Shown in pieces: positions 1-10,600 of a DNA stretch of 64,000 bases. The stretch's first letter is position 1; the number at the start of each line of letters is the position of its first letter. The translations under genes were made by a program, and so were the position numbers. The stretch covers positions 2,061,257-2,125,256 of the forward strand of contig OZ038402.1 of NCBI GenBank assembly GCA_964036045.1, given 5' to 3'. The notes under the pieces were generated by a model. The model made no database searches and was not told where the DNA came from. It saw nothing but the letters and a program-made list of their open reading frames with translations. Source of the DNA: Eutreptiella sp. 'Long Island Sound 2002'. Taxonomy: Eukaryota; Euglenozoa; Euglenophyceae; Eutreptiales; Eutreptiaceae.

Positions 1-173
1 CCCCCCCCCCGCGTCCTCCAACATTCGCTGCGCCCCCACAGACACACGCCCCAATACCGCACGCCGTCCGGAGGCGCGCCTCCACCCAACGCAACCAAAT
101 TGCGTTGAACCGGAAATGGTCCCGGCGAAGCGGCCCCCGCCCCGCCCCCCCCCCCCCCCCCAAACAGCGCCGC

Positions 174-1083
174 TTACTCGTCATCTTTGCCCGTCAGCTT
201 CGCGTAACACTTCTTGACCGCCACCTTCTGGATCCCGCTCAGCCCCATGTCCTGCACGATGTCGTCGAACTCCGCCGCCGAGCACCCGGTGATCATCTCC
301 GCCGTGAAGCCCTGGCCCTCCACCTGCGTGATGAACGCGGCCCACGCCTTGGCCACCCCCGGCGACACGTCCGGCGGGGCGCCGGCGCTCGTCGCGCCGG
401 CGGGCCCCCCGGCTTCGGGCGCGGCGGGGGCGTTGCTGTCGGTTGCGGCTTTGGGCTTGACGACCTTCTTGATGACCTTCTTCACGATTTTCTTGGCAGG
501 CGCCGCAGGTGCCGCGGGGGCCGGAGGAGCCTCCGGGGCCGGCGGTGCCGGCGGCGGTGCGGCCGGGGCCTCGGGCTTGACCACCCTCTTCACGACCTTC
601 TTTGCGACCTTTGCCGGGGGCTCCGTGGCGGGGGTCGCGGGCGCCGGCGGCTCGGCCGCCGCGGGCGCCGGGGCCGGGGCGGCCTCCGCGGCCGCTTTCC
701 CCCCCTTCCGGACCACCTTGATGACCTTGATGATCTTCACCTTCTTCTTGGCGGGCTCCCCCTCGGCCTTCTGCACGGCGGCCAGCGGCCGCTTTGCCGC
801 GGCGGGGGCCCGCGAAGGCCCGGGTTTCGAGTCGGAGTCGGACTCCGAGTCCGAGTCGCTGCTGCTGCTGTCGGCCGGCGGGCGCTGGGTCACGGTTTGG
901 AGGGGCGGGACGTACGTCGCGCGGAACGTCGGCTGGAGGTGTGCGGTGGACTCCCGTTCGACGGGCCGTGGCCTCGCGTGCTGCACCGACAGCTTGTGCT
1001 TGCCCTTGTACATGTGGTCGTTGAACTTCCAGAGGATCTCCTCGGCCTTGCGGTCGGTGGTGCAGGTGCAGTGCACGTAGCCT
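174..1083 (-). CDS. RRM protein, exon 2 (second half of RRM, Lys/Val repeats, SAM-like C-terminus)
   Basis: This is the second exon of an RNA-recognition-motif protein. The intron ends in a pyrimidine stretch and CAG at 1086-1084, and the exon opens in phase 2. Joined to exon 1 it reads RGYVHCTC, which fits the RRM RNP1 consensus (R-G-Y/F-x-x-V). RRM helix 2 and strand 4 follow (KAEEILWKFNDH, KLSVQHARP). Next come an acidic Ser run (SSSSDSDSESDSDS, a likely CK2 target), three basic Lys/Val blocks (for example KKIVKKVIKKVVK) separated by Ala/Pro linkers, and a C-terminal helical stretch (ITGCSAAEFDDIVQDMGLSG) that resembles the end of a SAM domain. The stop is TAA at 176-174. The joined protein has 350 residues. 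An RNA-binding role is known for the RRM family; the specific RNA target and the SAM-like call are inference. Confidence 0.8.
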
Positions 1084-1100
1084 CTGAGGGGGAGCGGGGC

Positions 1101-1437
1101 AGCGATGGAGGGAGGGAGGGAGGGAGGGAGGGAGGGAGGGAGGGAGGGAGGGAAGGAGGGAGGGAGGGAGGGAGGGAGGGAGGGATGGAGGGAGGGAGGG
1201 AGGGAGGGAGGGAGGGAGGGAGGGAGGGAGGGAGGGAGGCAGGGAGGGAGGGAGGGAGGGACGGAGGGAGGGAGGGAGGGAGGGAGGGAGGGAGGGAGGG
1301 AGGGAAGGAGGGAGGGAGGGAGGGAGGGAGGGAGGGAGGGAGGGAGGGAGGGAGGGAGGGAGGGAGGGAGGGAGGGAGGGAGGGAGGGAGGGAGGGAGGG
1401 AGGGAGGGAGGGAAGGAGGGAGGGAGGGAGGGAGGGT
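1101..1437. repeat. (GGGA)n microsatellite, intronic pyrimidine tract
   Basis: This is an almost pure GGGA tetranucleotide array with a few substitutions (AAGG, ATGG, GACG). On the transcribed sense strand of the RRM gene it reads (CCCT)n and lies directly upstream of the predicted 3' splice site. Open reading frames across it (Gly-Arg-Glu or Pro-Ser-Leu repeats) are artefacts. Confidence 0.97.
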
Positions 1438-1739
1438 TCTCCGTCCTTACCCGCACCCCAAATGCATGCATTTGTGATCTAAGATGCGCACTCGTTTGTT
1501 GCTTCTGTGCAGCCGTGTCTCAGCGATGGGCCGGTGAACAGAGTCAACGACGAGTGCCGTTCCGCACAACCGCACAGCCGCACCTTCGACGTTGCGTGTG
1601 GCGCTGAGTGCGGTAGACAGCGGACCATGATGACGACAAGAACAGGAGCGTGGGCGCAGCGAGACCATCGACAAGGGCAGCGGCGACGGGCATCTGAGGA
1701 TCAACACGTGCCGTGCTCGTGCCGCCCACAGTCGCTGTC

Positions 1740-3000
1740 TTAGTCGCCGTGAGGCATTGCTGGCACCGCACGCGGGACAATGCAGCTGGAGTCTCCGCAG
1801 CGGTACATGCTGGCGATCGGCGGCGGTGCGCTTGTGCGACGATGGCTGCCAAGTCGTGGATGGGGCTTGCAGAGAGCAGCAGGAGTGTGCCTCTGGATGT
1901 AGCCCCAGGAGAATGCCACCCGCGGTCGCTGCCTTGGCCCCCTGTCCGCGAGAGGAGGCCTGCCCGCCGCAACTAACCAAGGCCAGCGAGCACGCTAAGG
2001 CGGGAAGGGCGGCGACGGCCCAGACCTCTCCGGTGCCTTACTGGACACGCCCGGCGCGGACGGCGGTGGGGACGGCGGCGGTACCGGCCCCGGCGACTCC
2101 CCTCCTGGAGTGGCCCCGGTGTCCGGACCCCCGACCTGGCTGGAGGGTGTCTATACGCCCACAGCCCACGAGGGCGCCCCAGGGCGAGGCGATGGCACTG
2201 GGTCCCCCCCGGGGGCGGGGGCCTGCCCGGGCAGTGGCACGGGGCCCCACGCTATCGTGGGGGGTTGGCGGTACAGCAGGGGGCGCAGCCGCCGCGGCAC
2301 TGCGGCTCCTCCTGGCGCCGGGCGTGACCAGGACGGTGGCATCGCTGCAAGGCATTGCTGGCACCGCACGCAGAACAATGCAGCTTGGGTCTCAGCTGAT
2401 GTACATGATGGAGGTCAGCTGCGGTGCGTTGGTGCGACGGTGGCTACCAAATCGTTGAAGGAGCCTGAGGCGTGCGGCAGCGATGTGCCTCTGGATGTAG
2501 CCCCGAGGGGCTGCCGCCCACTGTCGCGGTCTTCGTTGATGCAGTGCATTGCTAGCGCCGCGCACAAGACAATGCAGCTTGGGTCTCTGCTGCTGTACAT
2601 AATGGCGGCCAGCTGCGGTGCGTTAGTGCGACGGTGGCTGCCATGTCGTTGAAGGAGCCTGCAGCGTGCAGCAGCGATGTGCCTCTAGATGTGGCCCCAA
2701 GGAGCTGCCGCCCACTATTGCTGTCTTCGTCGCAGCGGAGCAATGCTGGCGCCGCACACAGGACAATACCGCTTGCGAATCTGCTCCTGTACAGGATGGC
2801 GGTCAGCGGTCAGCACTGTCGCTGCCTTCGTTGCCGTGGAGCACTGCGAGCACTGCACGCGAGACAGGGCGGCGTGTGTCTCAGCTGCTGTACATGAAGG
2901 CAGTCCGCGGCAAGGCGCTTGTGCGACGAGTGCTGCCATGTCGGTGACGGAGGGTGCAGAGTGCAGCGGCGATGTGCCTTGGGTTATAGCCCCTGGGTTG
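1740..3000 (+). repeat. LINE 5' tandem monomers, about 194 bp
   Basis: A recurring unit begins near GCATTGCTGGCACCGCAC and carries TGCAGCT, a GTACAT motif, TTGTGCGACG.TGGCTGCC and GATGTGCCTCT. Copies start at about 1754, 2352, 2546 and 2740 (spacing 194 between the last three), and a truncated one starts at about 2841. A GC-rich stretch (1940-2340) separates copy 1 from copy 2. Tandem 5' UTR monomers act as promoters in some LINEs (known for mouse L1); a promoter role here is inference. Confidence 0.75.
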
Positions 3001-3044
3001 CTGCTGTCATCAGAGCTCCGCTCCGCTTACGAGGCAGGGCAGTC

Positions 3045-3650
3045 TCATGCCCTGCGGCTGGGGGTGCCCGGAATGCCATAGACGAGGAGCCCGGCTGAAG
3101 ACGCATGCAGGATGGTGTTGCGCCTGCCGCAGCTGTGGACTGCCGCTTACAAGAATGTGCGAGTGCGGTTGCGTGCACGGCTGGTGTGCAGCGGACGTCC
3201 CCGGCCGTGGCCGGGAGGGGCAACGCCCTGTGGTGATACACCACCATGAACAGCGGTATGCCCTGCGCCAGTGCAGGAGGGGGCAGAGCCTCTGAAGCTG
3301 GAGTTAAAAAGGCTGGGTGTGCTCAGGATGCCACGGACAGGAAGCCCGGCTCAGGGCGCAGGCAGGATGGCGCTGCACCAACCGCTACTGTGGACCGGCG
3401 TACGCGGATGTAAGCCAGATATGCTGTGAGCATCCCCGGCTTTAGCCGGGAGGGGCAAGGCCCTGTAGCGATATACCCCCGCAGCTTGACGCATGCCCTG
3501 CACCGGTGCAGGAGGAGGCAGGGCCTCTGGAGCAGGGGTACAGTGCGGAGTGCGAACTGGCACGAACGCTGAGTCAAGTACAGCGTCAAGTTACGGGCCC
3601 TGCAGAGGTGCAGGAGGGGGCGAGGCCCCTGGTATCCGGGATACAGAGGA
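3045..3650 (+). repeat. Second set of 5' UTR repeats with a short hairpin
   Basis: Two diverged units of about 240 bp (around 3050-3245 and 3300-3480) share CCCGGCT, GCAGGATGG.G, a hairpin of the form CCCCGGC..GCCGGGAGGGG and a trailing ATAC.CC. Two shorter pieces follow (3507 and 3607, GTGCAGGAGG). They lie between the 194-bp monomers and ORF1 and probably belong to the LINE 5' UTR. Confidence 0.55.
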
Positions 3651-4013
3651 TAGTATGGCCCTGCGCGAGGACAGGAGGGGTACCACAGTACCCTTGGTGA
3701 TCTGTGCGTGGACACCCTGTTGGTTGAGGTGCTAGTGGCGAGTTCGCTGCGGCGCCTCCCACGGGGTCTGCGCATGGAAACAACCAAGAGTCCAGAAATC
3801 CCTGTCCAGGAACTAACTCGATTAACAGTGTTTACTCTCTCTCCCTGCATTGCGTGAAGTAACATCGACTAGATGAAGCGTGCAGCCGGCATACATAGGC
3901 ACCGGTGCGGGAAGTGCAAAGGACCAAGTAGAGTCGTGGTGCGGAAGAGTTAGCCTTGACTGCAGGAAAGCGTCGACGTGCTGCTGCATGTGCTGTTGTA
4001 TGTTTGTACAGCA

Positions 4014-5744
4014 ATGCCGCCGCTTCAAGGAGCCGTCCCCCCGGACACGCTGGGGTCCTGGGTGTCTGTGTCGCGCGGCAGTGATGGTACAGGTGCCCTG
4101 CTGAAGTGGAAGGACATTGACGGGGCGGTAAAGGATATCGAGTACCATGATATCGTGTCCAAAGCCGCTGATCACGCCTGGAGAGCACCGTCTCGATTGC
4201 TGGCTCTGCACCTGTTGACGGACACGCTGGTCCCAGAGCTGCTGCGTGCTAACCTGCAGGCGTCTGACGAGCTCTGCGCGGTGCGGTCGTACGGTGCAGC
4301 TCTTGCCATGTTGCCGGGCTCTGACCAGCGACGGATTCTGAGAGAGGCCGGCTGTGATGAGGACGCAGACCTGACCACGATGGAGGGCATTCCCTTGATC
4401 AAGAAGCTGGAGGTAGCGTTCAAGGTGGTGGCGGGTACGATGCGTCTGTCTGAAAAATATGCTGGGTACGATGTACACAAGCAGTTCCATGCATCGGAGT
4501 GGAACCAACCGTTGTGGCGCCCCCAGATTGTGCGCGCAATGACGGAATGTGGTTTTGAAGTCGCTGATCGCCCAGCAGCGGCGCAGCCGCCAAAGTCCAG
4601 ACCGCTGACGGGGGATGAGAACATTGATGAGAAGAAGGCCCAGTCCCGCAAGGTCATGCTGAAGTTCGCCCCGCAGGACACATCCGAGATGGGAGTATGG
4701 TACAGGGTTGTGCTGGACCACTGGGACTACATCCGTGCCACCAACACCACTGTCAAAGTCATGGACATCATGCAAGGAGAGTTGGACGATGTACCCAAAG
4801 CCATGCAGCAAGTGCTTGATGACCAGAACACCGCCGATGGGATAGGCATTGTTGATGATTGCGTCACAAATATCGTTCGGGAGATCATCCGGTTGCGCGA
4901 CGAGAGGGAGCGCTTGGGCGTACAAGAGAGGGCGAAGGATGCAGAAGTGGATCGTGAGCGCAAGCGCGAGGATGACCGACAGCGCCGTGAGGATCAGCGC
5001 AGGCGAGACGAAGACCGGAAAGCCAAAGACCGGGCAGCGGCAATCAGGGTAGACGAGGACGGCGACGGCACGGCGGAGGCGGAACAGAAGGATGCCCAGC
5101 ACCAGAGGGAGCTGCGCAGGCTCCATAAGCAGCTCACAGCCCTGAAGCACGGTGACGATTGGTCTGGGTCGGAAGACGAAAAGAGAGGCCCCGACTACCA
5201 GGATGTCACGACGGCCTCGCAGAGCATTGATGTGATCACCTTGACATGCCTCAGAGGGGCAGATCCAGCCACAATCGCCAAGTTCATCAATGCTGAGTTC
5301 ACCTTCAACAACCTCGCGAACATGTACTCCCTGCTAGCTGGGGCGTGCGATGGCAAGGCCCAAGACCGACTGAACCTCTGTGTGGATGCCGCCTCAGTGC
5401 AGCGCATGTTCCCGGACGGACAGGAGGAACGCCGTTTGAAGATCCGCGGAGCAGCAGTCTCTGTGGTCCTGTCGAGGTCCAGGCATATGCAGGCTCTGGC
5501 GCAGGCGATTCGCGGCCAGCCCGAGCACCCGACAGCCAAGGGCAAAGGCAAAGGAATGCGGGTCCACCTGGGGAATATGCCCCCTGCAGGTTTGTTTCAT
5601 GACGTGTCGTTCTCAATTCTGCCGCCCAACTGTATGCAGCAGCCGTATGTCTCGTTCTGGGGGGATGGTCAGGCAGATCGTAAGGGGGCAAGGGTAGTGT
5701 ACAACGCAACCAACGAGACAGACCCACAACAACGGATGGCCTAG
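4014..5744 (+). CDS. LINE ORF1 protein (coiled-coil, RNA-binding type by position)
   Basis: This is the first ORF of the LINE, about 576 residues from ATG 4014; an in-frame ATG at 3978 would add 12. I chose 4014 because the 12 extra residues are hydrophobic low-complexity sequence. A strongly charged coiled coil lies at roughly residues 285-385 (for example REIIRLRDERERLGVQERAK, then DRQRREDQRRRDEDRKAKDR), followed by QHQRELRRLHKQLTALK. A basic KGKGKG patch lies near the C-terminus. I see no CCHC knuckle. ORF1 proteins of LINEs bind element RNA as multimers; that role is inferred from position and the coiled coil. It ends at TAG 5742-5744, followed at once by ATG in the same frame. Confidence 0.75.
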   Translation: MPPLQGAVPPDTLGSWVSVSRGSDGTGALLKWKDIDGAVKDIEYHDIVSKAADHAWRAPSRLLALHLLTDTLVPELLRANLQASDELCAVRSYGAALAMLPGSDQRRILREAGCDEDADLTTMEGIPLIKKLEVAFKVVAGTMRLSEKYAGYDVHKQFHASEWNQPLWRPQIVRAMTECGFEVADRPAAAQPPKSRPLTGDENIDEKKAQSRKVMLKFAPQDTSEMGVWYRVVLDHWDYIRATNTTVKVMDIMQGELDDVPKAMQQVLDDQNTADGIGIVDDCVTNIVREIIRLRDERERLGVQERAKDAEVDRERKREDDRQRREDQRRRDEDRKAKDRAAAIRVDEDGDGTAEAEQKDAQHQRELRRLHKQLTALKHGDDWSGSEDEKRGPDYQDVTTASQSIDVITLTCLRGADPATIAKFINAEFTFNNLANMYSLLAGACDGKAQDRLNLCVDAASVQRMFPDGQEERRLKIRGAAVSVVLSRSRHMQALAQAIRGQPEHPTAKGKGKGMRVHLGNMPPAGLFHDVSFSILPPNCMQQPYVSFWGDGQADRKGARVVYNATNETDPQQRMA

Positions 5745-6788
5745 ATGCAAGCAGTCACATACCAAGGGCTGTGGGTAGCTGCAGGTACCACGGTGCTGAG
5801 CAGGGATGCAGAGAAGGCCCGAGTGGCCCCTGTGGATGTCCAAGCGTCTGTGAAGAGTATCCTGCACGCAGATGGACTGGAGGATGTGGAAGAGTTTGCC
5901 TATGCGGACGAAGCGATGGTGAAGGCACAACGAGCCAAGCCCAAGGGTGACAAGCTGGCGCATGGGCCGTGGCCGCTGCAAGTAGGGGTGCAGTGTGAAC
6001 CTGGTGACGTGGCACAGTTCTTAGGTGGAGAAGCCCTGCGACGGGCAGTGAGAGATGCTGGCCTAGAGTGGCAGGTCAACCGGGAGCACACCCCATATGG
6101 GACCAAGGGCAGATCGATGACAGGATCAGTGCCCGTCTGGTGGGTGGCAACCAACGTAGACATAGATGACAGCTGGTGTCCGGGGGTACACCAGTATGGG
6201 GACACATATGTGCGGATGGTGCTCGGTCCCCAATGGGTGCAGTCATACGGCCTGTGCAGCTATAGTCTGGGCAGGGTGCTCAGCCCGCCAGGAGTCCTGC
6301 ACTCCGTGGAGGTTGAGTTTGGTGAGGTCTTCGTCTTGGCGTGCAGGGCGCGCGACCGTCAAACGTGGCGGCGGGAAATGGGAGTACAACGAAAATCAGG
6401 AGTCGCCACCCAGGTCAGTGTGATGCAGGGTGCTGAGCAAGATCAGTATGCGGTGTGGGCAGCGCAGGTATGCAAAACGGGTATGCGCGTGCCGCTCTGG
6501 ACGGACACAGTAGTCGTGCTCACGGAGGTGTGGAACGGGGAGATACGGGTGTCAGTGAGGCAGCCGGGTGTCATCCCTGCGCCGGTGATCCGGTACACGG
6601 AGCCCATGTGGCAGAGCGTAGTGCAAGTGCTGTCAGGAAGCCGGGACGACGGTTTGGGCAGCAAGTGCCTGTTCGTCAATGTCTACGGCATGTCAGCAGT
6701 GAAGTGGCAGAGGATCAAGTCCATGGCGGCGCTTTTGAGGATTCAGGTTCTCATAGTTTGTGAGCTGGGAGCGGGTAAGGAGGAATAG
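5745..6788 (+). CDS. LINE ORF2, N-terminal part with start of APE endonuclease
   Basis: The 347-residue ORF begins at the ATG that abuts the ORF1 stop (TAG|ATG) and stays in the same frame. The first 290 residues match no domain I recognise. The last 40 are the beginning of an APE-like endonuclease: a VNVYG strand, KWQRIKSMAALL helix, then VLIVCELG, where the Glu at 6762-6764 fits the catalytic metal-binding Glu. The frame is then cut by TAG at 6786-6788, inside the endonuclease fold. Either this is an inactivating nonsense change or the stop is read through. Confidence 0.7.
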   Translation: MQAVTYQGLWVAAGTTVLSRDAEKARVAPVDVQASVKSILHADGLEDVEEFAYADEAMVKAQRAKPKGDKLAHGPWPLQVGVQCEPGDVAQFLGGEALRRAVRDAGLEWQVNREHTPYGTKGRSMTGSVPVWWVATNVDIDDSWCPGVHQYGDTYVRMVLGPQWVQSYGLCSYSLGRVLSPPGVLHSVEVEFGEVFVLACRARDRQTWRREMGVQRKSGVATQVSVMQGAEQDQYAVWAAQVCKTGMRVPLWTDTVVVLTEVWNGEIRVSVRQPGVIPAPVIRYTEPMWQSVVQVLSGSRDDGLGSKCLFVNVYGMSAVKWQRIKSMAALLRIQVLIVCELGAGKEE

Positions 6789-7664
6789 AATCTAGAGATG
6801 CAGGACTACGGCCGGCGCACGTCAGTGCACTGCAGGCGCGGGGGTGGCATATGTGTATGGGTCCACCATGACTGGGCAACCCAGTTGCATAAGGTGCTGG
6901 ATGACCCGCATGCCATGATGGTGACGGCCCGCACCAGGGAACGCAAAGCGGTCCTGGTAGGTGGCCATATGCCGCAGAGAGCGTACAGCAGTGCGTTCAG
7001 AGCGGTAATGCAACGGGTGCATCAAGCGTTACAGAAGGAACGTGCAGATTTTGTGGTCATGCTGGCGGACTGGAACCGACACCTCAAGGAGAGCAGCACG
7101 GCGGTGCACGAGGTGCAGCGGCTGCAGCTCTGTGTGGTGGCCAATGGCACGGAAGCGCGTCTACACAAGGACTGGGGGGTGGTACACCCCACGATGCGAA
7201 ACTCCAAGGTCTGTTACCTGCCGGCGGTAGCCGACCACCCGGTGGTGGTGCTGCAGGCACAACAAGGCGCCGTGGAGGATGGACAGAGATGTGCGGAGCG
7301 TGGTCCCACCGTCAGGTATCAGCGCTGGAGTGCATACGAGAAAAAGGTGCACAGTGACGCCATGGAGCTGCTGACCGTCCCAGATTCGAGCGTGGCACGC
7401 TGGCTGCAACTCAACAGGGAAGTCAGCATGGCAGTGGATGAGCGGCGAGTACAAAATCGGAAGGGGCGGAATGCCACCGACGAGTTGGTAGACCGACTGC
7501 AAGCTGGTGGCCTACTGGACGACGCACAAGAGGAAGTCCTACGGGCCCTTGTTGCGGAGCGGTCGTGGATGGAAGAGGTGGCCAACCGCAAGCTATTAAC
7601 CGCGCAGGATTTGAGGCAGGAACGTCCCAGCTTCTCAAGATCCGTAAATCCAAGCCCTTCATGA
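6789..7664 (+). CDS. LINE ORF2, remainder of APE endonuclease
   Basis: This continues the same frame after the TAG (an in-frame ATG lies at 6798). It shows GGGICVWV, a VLVGGHMPQRAY strand, MLADWNRHL (the D-x-N pair of the APE family, Asp at 7068-7070) and VADHPVV (the terminal D-H pair, 7233-7238). All the expected APE landmarks are therefore present across 5745-7664, which argues the split is recent. The frame closes at 7664 after overlapping the RT frame by 100 bases. Confidence 0.75.
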   Translation, partial: NLEMQDYGRRTSVHCRRGGGICVWVHHDWATQLHKVLDDPHAMMVTARTRERKAVLVGGHMPQRAYSSAFRAVMQRVHQALQKERADFVVMLADWNRHLKESSTAVHEVQRLQLCVVANGTEARLHKDWGVVHPTMRNSKVCYLPAVADHPVVVLQAQQGAVEDGQRCAERGPTVRYQRWSAYEKKVHSDAMELLTVPDSSVARWLQLNREVSMAVDERRVQNRKGRNATDELVDRLQAGGLLDDAQEEVLRALVAERSWMEEVANRKLLTAQDLRQERPSFSRSVNPSPS

Positions 7665-10600
7665 GTGTTGATGCCATATGGGACAGCACACTCCAGCAGG
7701 TTGTGAGGGGTGAGGCAATGCTGCGTGTGATTGCGCAAGAGGCCCAGAAGAAGAACCTCAACATCAATCAGGGGGAGTGGCCGTCGTGGATGGGTGCCGG
7801 TGGGCCTGAGTCGCAAGACCATGGGGATCGCGTCCTGACCGCCAGCAGGCAGCAGCTCCACGAACAGAGCGCCGGGGCGGTGATGAACACAGTGAGGTAC
7901 CAGTCCAGCATAGGAGAAGTCGCAACGGCAGTAGCGACACAAACCAGCCTGACAACTACTGTCGACGGCTTGGCAACGGGCCTGCTACGGTGGGGCGGTC
8001 TTCGGGTGCTGCAAAATGTCCAGGAGTTCCTGAGGCAGGACATGGGGCACCTGCCATATGAGGTGTTCCAGGCGCTGCACCTACCTTACCGCAAATGCCA
8101 TGGCCTGATCTTAAACACGTGCTCGCGGCCGATCATTGTAACGTCCGGATGCCTGAGGCTCGCCCAGAAGTTCCTCTTCATGCGCCTGCAGAGACTCCTC
8201 AGTCCTGAGGATTTGGGACTGTTTCAGCATGCTGCTCTGCCGGGTCTCTCGTGTGTGCAGCTCAGAAGAATCCAGTACAACACGGTGGTGCTGCGGGTGC
8301 AAAGCGGGCAGGACATCCTGCTCCTGTTTCTGGACCTGTCCAACGGCTACGGCCAGACGGACCGCATCCTCCTCGGTCAGCAAGTGTACAGGACGGCGTA
8401 CCTGCGTGCGGCTTACGAGCAACAAATGGTACAGTATAGGAGACTCCAGGTATTTATCCAAACAGCCTTGGGGTTGGCCCGAGCTTACAGAATCCTGAGC
8501 GGGGTGGTGCAAGGTGGCGGCATGGATCCGTTTTTCTACGTTTGGAATAGTCTGTTGTTGTGGCGGGGAATAAACGAGAGATGCCGCGGGGTCTTGCTCA
8601 CCTTGCTGTGGGGAGCGCAAGTAGCCATCAAGGCGCAAGCCACAGTGGACGACACTACCTTGTGGGCCTCCTCTCCGGCGGAGCTGCAGCAAGTGGTGGA
8701 GCAGGTCATGCCCGTTCTCAAGGCCATGAACGCGGCAGTCAATCCCGACAAATTTGGCCTGCTGCATTTGTCTGGAGCGCAGGGGCAGGTGCGCCTAGTC
8801 CGGTCCAGTGTCAACGTGCATCCCACGGTAGTCCACTCAGCCACGAAAGACAGTTACGTGAAGGTCCTGGGCAGCAACGCAAACCTCATGAGCACCAGTC
8901 CCGCAGATGTGGTCGCGCTGCGCAGGCAATCCTATGGGCTGCAGCGCAAGCTGCGGCAGCGCACGCCGTCAGTGCCCCTACTCTTGCTCATTACTGAAGG
9001 AGTGCTGCTAGTGAGCTGGTGTTACAAGCGGATGGTCCACTGGCCGCGGGATCTGATGCGGCCGCTGGCAAGCGGGGAAGGTGCTTCTGTGCTGAGCATC
9101 CTGTGCAGGGTGCTGAGAAAGGTGCTGTCCCTACCGCCCAAGACGCCCCGTCAATTTCTGCTACATGGCCGTGGTCTACGCTTGAGTGACCCTTACCACA
9201 AGCTGTGGGAGCTGGGGATTGAGGAGCTGATGCGTGCAGCGAACTCCCGACACCGCTATGTCCGTGAGACGACGCAGTCCTTGATTATGCAGCACTGCAA
9301 GGGGCTGCAGCAACGGACCCCCATGGGCAATGACTATGTCTTATTCGCCGAGTGGTGTCAGCGGCACAGCTGGTCCCCGGAGTTGAGGTACGAGCGGGAC
9401 GCGGATGCGTGGGAGGCGACGTTCTCGGCCAACGATATCCTGGGAGTGCGCACGCTCATCATCGTGGCAGACGTCAGTGGCAGCGAGGATCAAGAGGTGT
9501 GGGGGTTAGCAGCGTGTGTTGCCACACCAACGGGCCATATAGTGGCCTTGTTCCGGGCCTGGATGCGGGTGATGTATGCGGGCACTATGCTGTTGGAAGC
9601 CACAGCCGTCGTCATGGCGATAGATGCTGTGCGAGCGCGTCTGGGACACATCAGTCACGCCGTGGAGCAATTGCTCGCCGGCGCCGATAACAAGCAGGCG
9701 GTGGAGAAGTTGGCCAACGAGGGGCTGTCGTTCCGGGCCTGGGACCTGTGCGACCGAGTGGTGGCGACGTATGTCGAATGCAGGAGCCAGGTGCCATGCC
9801 AAGTATTCTGGGTGCCGGCCCAGCATGACACGGGTCGGAAGGAGGTCCTATCTCGGCTCAACAGAGTTGTTGATGATGCATCCAGGGCGGAGCAGCAGCG
9901 CCGGTTGGGTAACCCATGGAGGTGGCCGCGAGTGTGGGACAACGGCGCCACGCTGGTGCTCACAAAGCGGGGTGTCCTCGTCCTCAAAGTGAAGCGCGCG
10001 GTCAGGGATGCGCTGAAGCACATGCCGCACGTGATCCAAAAGACCACAGTTCCAGTGCAGCCCTGTCGGCACATCATGAAGACCCAAGTGCATGCGGGTA
10101 TACACACGTGGTGGCGCAAGTCATGCCTCTACCACCCTCAGGACCAGGCAGCGGCGTTGCTGTCGGCATTCTACGTGGAGACGTGCGAGCTGTACTTTGA
10201 CAGCGCAGAGGAAGAAGTATGCCCACAGTGTGGGCTTCTGATAGGCTGCCCGCTCCAGCATAAAGCGGTGCGTTGCCCGCGCCTGCGCCTGAACACCTTA
10301 ACCCTGTTTGGGGCGGTGCTGCAGGCCCTACGCCGACACCTGCGACACGCTGTCGTGATAGCCAGAGTGTGGAGAGGCCTGTGGCTGAAAAATGCGACAG
10401 GACCAGGTGGAGTGATGCTGGTGTGGACAGAGCCCAGGGTGGCGGACACAATAGAGGCGCCGAGAGGTGCTGCGACGTGGCCGCTGTTTCATGCATCAGT
10501 CCCGAGCATGGAGTGCATGGCTGCTCTGCGCGGCATGGTGAAGACGTCCGCGGTAGCGCTGGCAGCTGAAGTGCTGAGCTTGGTGGCGAGGCATATGTGG

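Noticed and set aside
105-1607. 500-codon plus-strand frame with Arg/Gly and Gly-Arg-Glu repeats
   Set aside because: It is the antisense of the RRM exon plus translation of the GGGA microsatellite; the minus-strand frame has the RRM motif and a sensible stop.
3822-5150. 442-codon minus-strand frame
   Set aside because: Antisense of LINE ORF1; no domain, and the plus-strand frame is continuous with the element.
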